From JAWLBW01 sp041687475 (GTDB lineage: Bacteria; J088; JAWLBW01), in the NCBI GenBank assembly GCA_041687475.1, contig JAWLBW010000013.1:1-31526 (forward strand): a stretch of 31,526 nt of DNA, written 5' to 3'. Under the pieces are notes generated by a model. The model was not told the DNA's origin. It saw only the letters and a list, made by a program, of their open reading frames with translations, and ran no database searches. The position numbers and the translations under genes were made by a program. Below, piece by piece: positions 22,301 to 29,933 of this stretch (position 1 is the stretch's first letter; every line of letters begins with the position of its first letter).

Positions 22301-24373
22301 TCATTCACACGGACTGCCGAGGGGCCGGGGCGCCAGTACCTGGGCAATTCCTGTACGCAGGAAGGTGTCGAAAAAGCAGCTGTACTGATATTTCACTTCG
22401 TCGAGTTGGAAAGCCACGGCGTGGGGGTCGTAAATGCCGTCGCCCTTGAACTGCACGACGACGCCGGTGTATGGCAGATCGTCGGCCAGCGAGCTGCGAT
22501 TGTCGCTGACGGGGTAGGGAAGAATGCCTTCTCGACCGTCCAAGGCGAGCGCTTCCTGCATGCCCGGCCATATTTCGTCGCCTGCCTGCTCGTTGCCGTA
22601 GGCCAGCGCCATGGCATCGAGCACCTGAATGGGGAAGTACGAATCGCCCTTGCCCACAGGCTCGTAAATGGGCCGTGCGGGGTGGCCGGGAAGGGGGTCG
22701 TAGGCAAGACGGGGCACGTATACCATGGGTTCGGCTGCCTCCCAGGCCAGTTCGAGCAACGACATCGTCGGATGCAGGAAGGTCAGGGTGCCCGTGTTCA
22801 GAATAACGCTCAGCAGGTTGGCCGCGCCGGGAATGAGCGACGTTTCCAGAATGAAGTAGCCCCAGAAGCCGCCGGCGCCCGTGGGCACCACCGCTTTGAC
22901 GATGGGATCGACGGCGCCGATCATGTTGGTATACATGCCGCCCATCGACTGCCCCATGGCCAGCACCGTTTCCGGTTCGAAGAAGTAGGCGTCTTCGCCC
23001 TCGGGAAGGGCAGGCGCGTCGCAACCGGCCAGCGCCTCGGGCGGAATGCGCAGTTCACGTAAAGCGGCGATGAACATGCGCTGTTCGATCACGCCCTGCT
23101 GGAAGGTGTAGGGAAATGCGCCCACGTTACCCAGGTTCAGATAAGCGATATCGCTGGCTTCGGGGTCATTCAGCCGTTCGGGATTGACGGGCATGGCGCT
23201 GCCTGCCGTGGCGATGCCGAAGGGGGCGAGCAGCAGCGACGGTCCGCCACCCTTGATGGGGTCGCCGCCGATTTCAGTTACGGTACCGCGGTCGACGACC
23301 TGGGTGCTCAGCCCGCCCGAGCCGTGAAAGTACATGGTAAGCGGATATCCCGTCGCCGGCATGGCCGTCTTGGGAATGGTTATGACGACGGGCGCCTCTT
23401 CATCGCTCTGCTTGACGGGCAGTCCATCGTCGCCCCACACGAAGCGACCTACATTCTCGGGGGCGTCGCCGCCCTTGTCGAAGGGGGCCTTGCCGCGCTG
23501 AAACTGGGGATAGGTTACCGTGCCGTGAAGCTCGCAGTACCCGGGGTTTCCGGTGGTTGCCGGGTGATTACCGTCATCGGTGTCGACAGCCAGCCCCGTG
23601 ATTTCAACCTCGTACATCGAGGCCAGGCGCTCCGACACGTCGGCTACCCGGGCAACCGTGTCGCCCGTGGTGAAGACGGTGGCCGCGGCGACGCCGTCGC
23701 GTGACACCCCGGCCTTGTCGAGCGCCGACCACAGCGGGGCGTACAGTGCCTTGATGCCGGCGCCGTGTTTGCCCGTGGGCGTGCGCCCGTCGCGCAGATC
23801 GTCGAGAATCGGGGGCACGCCGAGCCGCTTGCCCTTGGCGTCGTTCAGGGAACGCATGACCACGAAGGCATAGGTGCGGTTGCCGTGAAGCACGAAACCG
23901 GGTCGGGCCGCCACGGCCAGCACGTTTTCGGGCAGGAAGGTGTCGGGCTCGGGCGTCCACGCGACGGTGGGAATCAGGCGGCCCCTCTCCGGCGAATCGG
24001 GGTCGACGTCGACAAGCAACACGGGCGACGAGGGAGCGGCCGGAATCACGGTGTCGGGGCTCTGGGGCGCCGGCGGTGCGGCAAAGCGGAAGTAAGCCAC
24101 CGGAAGCACCGAAAAGCCCTGCCGATCGGCCGCCGCACTTACCAGATCGCGTACCATCTCATTGTTTTTCGGATTGGGAAACCCGGCCAGCGCGGGGGTG
24201 CCCGTTTCGTCGAGACGAAGGTCGGAGGGCCAGGGAAAATCGAAGAACGATTCGCCTTCCAGCTCGGCGCCGGCGTTGAAGTGCACGGCGGCGCCCGAAA
24301 GGTCTTCCGATATGTCGCTGCTGGAACAGGCGGCCAGCAGGGCTGCGAGACTGAAGATGATGGTACGTTTCAT
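22301..24373 (-). CDS. Alpha/beta-hydrolase lipoprotein, bacterial virulence-factor-lipase-like
   Basis: A 690-residue lipoprotein: MKRTIIFSLAALLAAC gives a lipobox with Cys16. The N-terminal 300 residues (FFDFPWPSDLRLDETGTPALAGFPNP, RTYAFVVMRSLNDAKGKRLG) match the N-terminal domain of bacterial virulence-factor lipases. The catalytic half has an HGSGG oxyanion block (His350), and nucleophile Ser476 in MGQSMGGM. A late GDGIYDPHAVAFQ could supply acid and His. It probably hydrolyses lipid esters or acts on lipoproteins at the cell surface. The ATG at 24373 was chosen since the signal peptide starts there; TACAGT (24381-24386) lies 7 nt upstream with no Shine-Dalgarno. It overlaps or abuts the downstream transporter gene. 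Confidence 0.88.
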   Translation of the reverse strand: MKRTIIFSLAALLAACSSSDISEDLSGAAVHFNAGAELEGESFFDFPWPSDLRLDETGTPALAGFPNPKNNEMVRDLVSAAADRQGFSVLPVAYFRFAAPPAPQSPDTVIPAAPSSPVLLVDVDPDSPERGRLIPTVAWTPEPDTFLPENVLAVAARPGFVLHGNRTYAFVVMRSLNDAKGKRLGVPPILDDLRDGRTPTGKHGAGIKALYAPLWSALDKAGVSRDGVAAATVFTTGDTVARVADVSERLASMYEVEITGLAVDTDDGNHPATTGNPGYCELHGTVTYPQFQRGKAPFDKGGDAPENVGRFVWGDDGLPVKQSDEEAPVVITIPKTAMPATGYPLTMYFHGSGGLSTQVVDRGTVTEIGGDPIKGGGPSLLLAPFGIATAGSAMPVNPERLNDPEASDIAYLNLGNVGAFPYTFQQGVIEQRMFIAALRELRIPPEALAGCDAPALPEGEDAYFFEPETVLAMGQSMGGMYTNMIGAVDPIVKAVVPTGAGGFWGYFILETSLIPGAANLLSVILNTGTLTFLHPTMSLLELAWEAAEPMVYVPRLAYDPLPGHPARPIYEPVGKGDSYFPIQVLDAMALAYGNEQAGDEIWPGMQEALALDGREGILPYPVSDNRSSLADDLPYTGVVVQFKGDGIYDPHAVAFQLDEVKYQYSCFFDTFLRTGIAQVLAPRPLGSPCE

Positions 24374-24535
24374 GCCCGATACTGTAGCACAGCGCCCGGG
24401 TTGTTGGCACTCTGCAGGTATCCCTGCGCTCTGGTGAACGGTTTGGTGGTGCTTCCCGCCCATTCGGTATCGCATGAAGGCAGGCGCCCGGGCGTTGCCG
24501 CCGTGATATAGGTGGAAGCGCCGAGGACGCGATCG

Positions 24536-25132
24536 CTACCAGCCGAGCCCGACCGTCAGGCCCCCGAAAGGCTGAATATCGTTCATCGGGCGAACCAGGT
24601 CGCCGGCGTGGCGCAACCAGGCAACGCCCACATTCATCTCGGCGACGACTTCAAGGCCTCCCACGAGAGGGTACAGCATCTGAAGCGAGGCCACGCCCTC
24701 GGGACCGGCCGTTTCCGCGCGGTTGGGGTCGGTTCCGCCGAAAAAGAAACCGGGGCTGTCTGCGGCTACCTGCAGTTCGGCAAAGCCAGCGCCGATACGG
24801 GGACGCAACCAGGCCTTCTCATACTCCCATTCGTACAGCGTGCCGTACATACGCCAGTGGCTCATTTCGGCGCTGGATGAGGGATAGAGAACACGGCTGC
24901 CCGTTCCGCAGGCTTCGACCGACAGTATCGCGAGCGGGGCAATCTCGAGGCACATATTGCTTGCCTCGCGCAGTTCCGAGCCTTGGGCCCCCACGCGCAG
25001 GTTTACCCAGTTTCGAATCGGTTCCGACATGGCGGGCGGGGGGGCCGCCTGCAGCTCAATCGTTTCGGCCTGTGCGAAGGCCGGCGCCGTAACGAAGAAG
25101 GCGCACAGCACATAAGCGGTAAGTGTACGCAT
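24536..25132 (-). CDS. Small outer-membrane beta-barrel-like protein
   Basis: A 198-residue exported protein. The signal peptide is MRTLTAYVLCAFFVTAPAFA with a likely cut after AFAQA. The mature chain is rich in alternating aromatic and small residues (WVNLRVGAQGSELRE, WRMYGTLYEWEYEKAWLRPRIGAGFAELQV, LVGGLEVVAEMNVGVAWLR) and ends GGLTVGLGW; a terminal aromatic is typical of outer-membrane barrels recognised by BamA. One Cys pair (NMCLE, VEACGTG) may form a disulfide. An eight-strand barrel is a reasonable guess; no specific family is recognised. The ATG at 25132 lies 7 nt after TACCAT (25140-25145) with no Shine-Dalgarno except a distant GGTGG. Longer in-frame readings upstream lack a signal peptide. 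Confidence 0.78.
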   Translation of the reverse strand: MRTLTAYVLCAFFVTAPAFAQAETIELQAAPPPAMSEPIRNWVNLRVGAQGSELREASNMCLEIAPLAILSVEACGTGSRVLYPSSSAEMSHWRMYGTLYEWEYEKAWLRPRIGAGFAELQVAADSPGFFFGGTDPNRAETAGPEGVASLQMLYPLVGGLEVVAEMNVGVAWLRHAGDLVRPMNDIQPFGGLTVGLGW

Positions 25133-25308
25133 GGCAATTATGGTACCACCTGCGCGGCCGACGCGGAATGCGTGCCTTGTGAATACGAGCCGACAGGGCA
25201 TCGCGCAGGCACCATACGGTTGTGATGCTTGAAAAGCCGCCTGATCGCCCCCGTTGTCCGGTATGCTGAAGGAAACGTCACCCTTTGAACGTCCGTGTGG
25301 AGAATAAC

Positions 25309-25950
25309 TTGGCTTTTGATCTTTCAATCGAAGAAGTACGCGTGCTGGGCTCGCTCGTCGAAAAGGAGTTGACGACGCCCGATTACTACCCGCTGACGCT
25401 GAATGCGCTCGTGACCGCCTGCAATCAGAAGACAAGCCGCGAACCGGTGGTTACCTGGAGCGACACGACGGTTCATGAAGCGGCCGAGCAGTTGCGGCGG
25501 CGCGGCATGGCGCGCATACTGGCCGAGCCCCGCTCGCAGAAATACAGGCATCTGCTCGAAGAGAACCATGGCTTTCTTCCCCGACAGCTCTCGGTGCTGG
25601 CGGTACTCATGTTGCGGGGTCCGCAGACGGCGGGCGAACTGCGGGGGCGCACCGAGCGCATGTTCTCGTTTCAGAGCATTCCCGAAGTCGAGGCGGTCCT
25701 GCGCGAGCTGAGTGAAGGCGATGAGCCCTGGGTCATGCGGCTGCCCGTGCGTCCGGGAAGCAAGGAGCCCCGTTACGGCCATCTCCTTTCCGGCGAGCCC
25801 GACTTGAGCGCTGAAGCCGCTCCCGCTCCCGTGCCCGGAGCCGGTTCGTCAAGCCGCGTCGAGGCGCTTGAAAACGAAATACAGGCCCTTCGCGACGAGT
25901 TGGCTGCCTTGCGTGAAGAGTTCGCCGTCTTCCGCAAGCAGTTCGAATAG
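25309..25950 (+). CDS. YceH/DUF480 family protein (UPF0502)
   Basis: A 213-residue cytosolic protein. The block LSIEEVRVLGSLVEKELTTPDYYPLTLNALVTACNQKTSREPV is diagnostic of DUF480, two tandem winged-helix domains. The second domain reads LSVLAVLMLRGPQTAGELRGRTERMFSF, with VMRLPVRPGSKEPRYGHLL as the family's closing motif. The C-terminal 30 residues (VEALENEIQALRDELAALREEFAVF) are a heptad coiled coil, usual for the family and likely to give dimers. I chose TTG 25309 because GGAG stands 6 nt upstream and the domain starts right after; a second TTG at 25285 has no such site. Function is unknown; DNA binding is suggested by the fold. It is divergent from the barrel protein. Confidence 0.92.
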   Translation: MAFDLSIEEVRVLGSLVEKELTTPDYYPLTLNALVTACNQKTSREPVVTWSDTTVHEAAEQLRRRGMARILAEPRSQKYRHLLEENHGFLPRQLSVLAVLMLRGPQTAGELRGRTERMFSFQSIPEVEAVLRELSEGDEPWVMRLPVRPGSKEPRYGHLLSGEPDLSAEAAPAPVPGAGSSSRVEALENEIQALRDELAALREEFAVFRKQFE

Positions 25951-26001
25951 CGCTTTCCGGCAGTTTTCGAAAGCATTCGCGGCTTTCACCTGCCGCGGTA
26001 T

Positions 26002-26069
26002 GCCTGCATGCACGGCAGGCTATTCTCCGACATGCCATTGCATGCGGCTTACCCCTTTTGCCGGGTAAG
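26002..26069. other. Two short stem-loops downstream of the DUF480 gene
   Basis: GCCTGC/GCAGGC (26002-26020) and CTTACCC/GGGTAAG (26048-26069) each form perfect small stems. They lie in the 407-bp gap 25951-26357, which otherwise shows no gene, and carries only the leader of the large lipoprotein gene. Confidence 0.4.
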
Positions 26070-26357
26070 TCGGTCGGTACCCATTGCCGCGTCAAAGGGT
26101 GGCCGTGCCGCACGGGCATGGCACTTCATCGCTCTCTTCCTTTCCCGTATCGCCCCGGGCTGTGTCGACCCGGCCTGTAGCGTTGCGGGGTCTTGTGCTC
26201 TGACCATGTTTACAAACAGGCTTAGTCTGGCTGTGGTAGCCGTCAGCCGAACTCCGACTCGAAGCCTCCGTGGTGCGGAATTCGAGTGCTCGTGCGCCGG
26301 GTAAGGTGCCGGGTGAGACGGGTTGGGCTGAACGGTCGAATCACTTGAGGAGAGAGC

Positions 26358-28007
26358 ATGTTTTTTCACAGAAACCTGATACGTAGCCTTCTGGCCGTGT
26401 GGGGTGTTGCTGCGCTTGCCGCCTGCGGCTCGGCGCCGTCTTCATCCGGTCCCGGTTCCGAGGGGGCAACCCAGACGGTGTACGTGCCCGATAATGACGA
26501 TGCGGGCATGGCCACGGCACTGCGGTCGATGGACCATGACGGCAGCGCTTCGGAACTGAACCTGCACTGGACCCAGGACACCGTGAACGTGTCGCTGTGT
26601 CCGGGCACCCACACCTTGAACTTCCAGATTCAGAACTCGTCTTCGCACACGCCGGGGCGCAATCTCTGGTTTACCGTTCTGTATTACTTCGGTCAGGAGT
26701 ATGTCAGCGGTCATACCATCTCGCCCACCGGTATCGAAGTGCCTGTGGGGGCGACGCAGGATGTGCAGTTCACGGTCGACATCGACCCCGAATTCGCGTC
26801 GGCCAACCGGCAGATTCGAATTGCGCTCATCGTGCAGACCGATAACCCGAACTACAACGATCCCGATGCCTTCTTCCAGCGTCTGTGGCTGAACATCAGC
26901 CCGTCGTCGGGTTGCGGTGTGGGTTCGCTTCCCCAACCCGATGCGCAGCCGCTGCATATTCACAGCGTGACCTGCGGCGGCAACAACGTGAAGCTGCAGG
27001 TAGGCCAGCGCCTCATCGACGGCCAGGCTTCGGCCAACATCGTGGCCGGCAGCCAATACGTACAGCTCGTGCGCGACGGCTATCGGGCCGACTTCGGCGG
27101 TCAGACCTTCTGGTGGGCCGACCTGCACTTTACCCGCAACATTCCACCCGGCGACGAAGCCGTGATCGCCTTCGGATCCAATCCGAGCGACACCATGTAC
27201 TTCCACTTCACGGCCCGTCACGACTGCGGCGGTAACGGTTCGTCGGGCGGTGGCGGCGACGATGTGGTCTCGCCTCCGGGCACCGGTGGCGGCAATGGCG
27301 GAACGCCTCCCCCCGCCGACGGTGGCGGTGACGGCGGAACGCCGCCCCCGGCCAACGGTGGTGGTGACGGCGGCACGCCTCCCCCCGCCAACGGCGGCGG
27401 CGACGGAAGCACGCCTCCCCCGACCAACGGCGGCGGCGACGGCTCGACCGGCGATGATGGAGCCGGCGGTGGCGATGGCTCGACCGACGGCGATGACGAC
27501 GGTGGCGTGACCGGCCCGATCGGCGGCGGCGAGGACGGCAGCGTCGACCAGCCGGGCACCGACCAGGCCCTTCAGTACCGGGTCGTGCTGAACCCGATCA
27601 ACGACTCGGGCGTCAGCGGCGAGGCACTGCTTACCCTGCGCGGAAACCAGCTGACCGTGCAGATGTCGGCCGAAGGCCTCGAACCGGGCGTGGTGCATCC
27701 CCAGCACATTCACGGTTTCGACTCGGCCAAGGCCGATGCGGTCTGCTCGCCGCCCGAGGCGGCCGGAGACGACGGCGTCATCAGCCTCGAAGAAAGCAGT
27801 GCCTACACCGGTCCGGTCCTTCTCGGCCTCGAGCCGTTCCCGACCGCCGACGACGGCACCATCGTCTTCGAACAGACGTATACCGTTGACGTGATGAACC
27901 TCGATCCGCTTGAAAATCGCGTCATCAATCTGCACGGGCTTACCGTCGGGGGCGAATACGTCGACACCCTGCCGGTAGCCTGCGGCACAATCGAACCGCT
28001 TCAGTAA
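26358..28007 (+). CDS. Four-cysteine lipoprotein with Gly/Pro repeat and C-terminal CHRD-like domain
   Basis: A 549-residue lipoprotein: signal peptide with lipobox LAAC (Cys23). Residues about 60-292 form a domain shared with the next gene: LCPGTHT (Cys81), NLWFTVLYYFGQEYVSGH, RQIRIALIVQTDNPNYNDPDAFFQRLWLN, GC (Cys186), HSVTCGGN (Cys206), FWWADLHF and PSDTMYFHFTARHDCGG (Cys290). Next is a linker built from the 12-residue unit GGGDGGTPPPAN, about four copies, then Asp/Gly-rich sequence. The C-terminus from about 410 (VVLNPINDSGVSGEALLTLRGNQLTVQMSAEGL, HPQHIHGFD, YTGPVLLGLEPFP) looks like a CHRD domain. RBS GAGGAGAGAG precedes the ATG. A perfect terminator follows. The first domain is unknown to me; a surface-displayed adhesive or matrix protein is inferred. 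Confidence 0.88.
   Translation: MFFHRNLIRSLLAVWGVAALAACGSAPSSSGPGSEGATQTVYVPDNDDAGMATALRSMDHDGSASELNLHWTQDTVNVSLCPGTHTLNFQIQNSSSHTPGRNLWFTVLYYFGQEYVSGHTISPTGIEVPVGATQDVQFTVDIDPEFASANRQIRIALIVQTDNPNYNDPDAFFQRLWLNISPSSGCGVGSLPQPDAQPLHIHSVTCGGNNVKLQVGQRLIDGQASANIVAGSQYVQLVRDGYRADFGGQTFWWADLHFTRNIPPGDEAVIAFGSNPSDTMYFHFTARHDCGGNGSSGGGGDDVVSPPGTGGGNGGTPPPADGGGDGGTPPPANGGGDGGTPPPANGGGDGSTPPPTNGGGDGSTGDDGAGGGDGSTDGDDDGGVTGPIGGGEDGSVDQPGTDQALQYRVVLNPINDSGVSGEALLTLRGNQLTVQMSAEGLEPGVVHPQHIHGFDSAKADAVCSPPEAAGDDGVISLEESSAYTGPVLLGLEPFPTADDGTIVFEQTYTVDVMNLDPLENRVINLHGLTVGGEYVDTLPVACGTIEPLQ
27285..27428 (+). repeat. Four 36-bp tandem coding repeats (Gly/Asp-rich, Thr-Pro-Pro-Pro)
   Basis: Units at 27285, 27321, 27357 and 27393, each encoding a variant of GGGDGGTPPPAN; a fifth, degenerate unit follows from 27429. 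Several third-codon positions differ between units, so the array is not a recent perfect expansion. It forms the flexible linker between the four-cysteine and CHRD-like domains. Confidence 0.85.
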
Positions 28008-28031
28008 AAGCGGCTGACATGGCAAACCCCC

Positions 28032-28067
28032 AGGGGGCGCGGAATTTTTTCCGCGCCCCCTTTCTTT
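28032..28067 (+). terminator. Strong intrinsic terminator after the CHRD-like lipoprotein gene
   Basis: A perfect 12-bp stem GGGGGCGCGGAA/TTCCGCGCCCCC with a TTTT loop, followed by TTTCTTT. It lies 25 bp after the stop codon and separates the two paralogous lipoprotein genes into different transcripts. Confidence 0.9.
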
Positions 28068-28224
28068 CGCCTTGGGGAAGGGGAACCCTGTTCGGGAGAA
28101 AGGAAAAGCCCCGTCAAGTTCCAGGGTCGCTTACCGAGCCCTCGCCGCATTTCCCGATGTTGAACCGGCGCAGACTGAGAGAAAGGGATCTTGCCGGCCG
28201 TGTCTGGCGGGAAAGGAGTTTGCC

Positions 28225-29429
28225 ATGTGGAAGGGAATGACGATGGTCGCGCTGGCTCTCTTGCTGCCGGCGTGCGGAGAGGATGCGAAGCGGTCGTCGG
28301 CCAAAGGCGCGGGGCAGCGCATTCTGGTCGAGAAGGTGGGCGAGGCCCAAGCCACCGGCCTCCAGACATTGGACGGCGTTTCGCTCGATTGGAGCGAAGA
28401 TTCGCGAACCGTGCGGCTGTGCCCGGGTACGCACACCATCGGATTCGAGGTCGTGAACGACGGCCCCGTCGCTGCAGACAACCTCTGGTTCACGGTGCTC
28501 TATTATACAGGTCACGAGTTCGTAGAAGGCCACCAGCTAGAGCCGCAAGGCATCGACATTGCCCCGGGCGAGAGGGTGCGCGTCGCCTTCACCCTCTCGC
28601 TGAACGAGCACTTCGGCAAGGGCAACCGACCGGTGCGCATTGCGCTCATTGTGCAGAACGACAACCCCGATTTCGGCGACGCCGAAGCGTTTTTCCGTCG
28701 TGTCTGGCTGAACGTGCAGCCGGCGCCCGGTTGTGAGCGAAGCGAAGCGCCGCCTCCGAGCGAGGCGCTGCACATCTACAGCGTCACCTGCGGCGGAAAC
28801 AGCGTTACCCTGCAGATCGGCTCGGGNNNNNNNNNNTCGACCGCACACCGGTGGCCTCGATTCTCCGGGGTGAAAGCTGGGTCAGCCTGATGAAAACGCC
28901 CTACCGTCAGGACTTTGCCGGAAAATCGTTCTGGTGGGCCGACCTGTACATGAACGACCACATTCCCCCCGGCGAGCAGGCGGTGCTGGCCTTCGGGTCG
29001 AGTCCCTCCGATCTCATGTACTTTCACTTCACCGCCCGCGTCGAATGCGGGGGCGGGGGCCCTGTGACCCTCGACCATGAAGCCGACCTGTACCCCGGCG
29101 CCTACGGTGGCGGAACAGCCGGAAACCCGCGCGGCGACAAGTATGACGACGGAGCGAAGAAACGCGACAAGGACGGCGAAAGGCGTAAGAAGGAGGACAG
29201 GGAGCGTAAGTGGGACGATCGTGACTTCTGCCGAGACGGCGATGACGACTGGGATGATGACGATTGGGATGATGACGATCGCAGAAAGAAGGAATCCTGG
29301 CACGACTGGTGGAAGTGGGAAGACGAACACCGCTATGGCGGCGATGATTGCGACAAGGAGTCGGAGCGTGACAAGAAGCGCAGGCGAGACGACGACAGGA
29401 AGAAGAAAGACCGTAAGCACGATGACTGA
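28225..29429 (+). CDS. Paralogous four-cysteine lipoprotein with Asp/Lys-rich tail (interrupted by assembly gap)
   Basis: A lipoprotein starting MWKGMTMVALALLLPAC (Cys17), with AAAGGAG 6 nt before the ATG. The first part runs to 28826 in one frame; after ten N (28827-28836) it continues in another frame from near 28837 to the TGA at 29427. Both halves align with the upstream paralogue: LCPGTHTIGFEVVN, NLWFTVLYYTGHEFVEGH, RPVRIALIVQNDNPDFGDAEAFFRRVWLN, then after the gap SFWWADLYMNDHIPPGEQAVLAFGSSPSDLMYFHFTARVECGG. The break is therefore a sequencing gap, not a frameshift. Instead of the Gly/Pro linker and CHRD-like domain, it ends in about 115 very charged residues (RERKWDDRDFCRDGDDDWDD, DDWDDDDRRKKESWHDWWKW, DDDRKKKDRKHDD), apparently disordered. 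Role unknown; surface polyelectrolyte or metal binding is possible. Confidence 0.82.
28827..28836. other. Run of ten N: assembly gap inside a gene
   Basis: The paralogue has three residues (QRL) between the matching LQVG and IDG positions. Fitting the present gene to it predicts about 5 missing bases, or 8, 11, 14 to keep frame, so the ten N are a placeholder and not a measured length. Confidence 0.9.
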
Positions 29430-29703
29430 GGCCCTGCGGCGCAGTCGCACCTCGTTGCGGCGGGGGCCCGCCCGTCTGGCTACCGACGCCTGGGACGCCG
29501 AGCACGGCCGGGTGGCGCCTGACGACGCGGTCACCCATCGGTGGGAGGCCGGGCGCCGCGGCGCCCGCGCCGCCGCCGCCCACCGGCTCAAGGACATGGG
29601 AACGAAGAGGGTGGGCATCGGCGTTCTTCTCGCCGGCGGCGTTTCGGCGGTCGTTTTCGCCAATCGGCATCGCCTTTCACGGTGGCTTTTCTACGTAGAA
29701 TAG
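29422..29703 (+). CDS. Small predicted membrane protein overlapping the lipoprotein gene
   Basis: A 93-residue ORF whose ATG overlaps the last 8 bp of the preceding lipoprotein gene in another frame. The N-terminal two thirds are basic and Ala/Arg-rich (RRSRTSLRRGPARLATDAWD; WEAGRRGARAAAAHRLKDMG). One hydrophobic segment follows at about 66-82 (VGIGVLLAGGVSAVVFA), and the end is NRHRLSRWLFYVE. No Shine-Dalgarno other than weak purine stretches (AGGAAGAAGAAAG). No family is recognised. It could be a coupled partner of the charged lipoprotein; high GC also makes long open frames by chance, so the call is moderate. Confidence 0.5.
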   Translation: MTEALRRSRTSLRRGPARLATDAWDAEHGRVAPDDAVTHRWEAGRRGARAAAAHRLKDMGTKRVGIGVLLAGGVSAVVFANRHRLSRWLFYVE

Positions 29704-29824
29704 ACGGACGCCCTTCCGAATCGTCTCCTTCTATCACGTCACCGCAGTACGCCGCTTGGGTCGCACTGCCTGAACTCGAAGCTTGATACCGCTTTCGGCA
29801 GATGCGTGTGGGCTGCACGGATGA

Positions 29825-29856
29825 CAAAAAAAGCCCGCACTCTCTCGTGCGGGCTT
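29825..29856 (-). terminator. Intrinsic terminator of the TPR/RMDN-like gene
   Basis: On the minus strand GCCCGCAC and GTGCGGGC pair around a GAGAGA loop and are followed by seven T (plus A-run 29826-29832). It lies about 75 bp after the stop codon at 29934. In the plus direction only TTCATG follows. Confidence 0.85.
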
Positions 29857-29933
29857 CATGACCCCAAGATTCCCCGGTCAACGCTTGTATGGTACCGGGT
29901 GGCAACAGGGGGCGCCGTGATCGCGATCACGCG

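Noticed and set aside
26442..28025. 527-codon minus-strand frame opposite the CHRD-like lipoprotein gene
   Set aside because: It mirrors the lipoprotein codon bias, including its Gly/Pro repeats; its Val/Ala/Gly-rich product has no recognisable domain.
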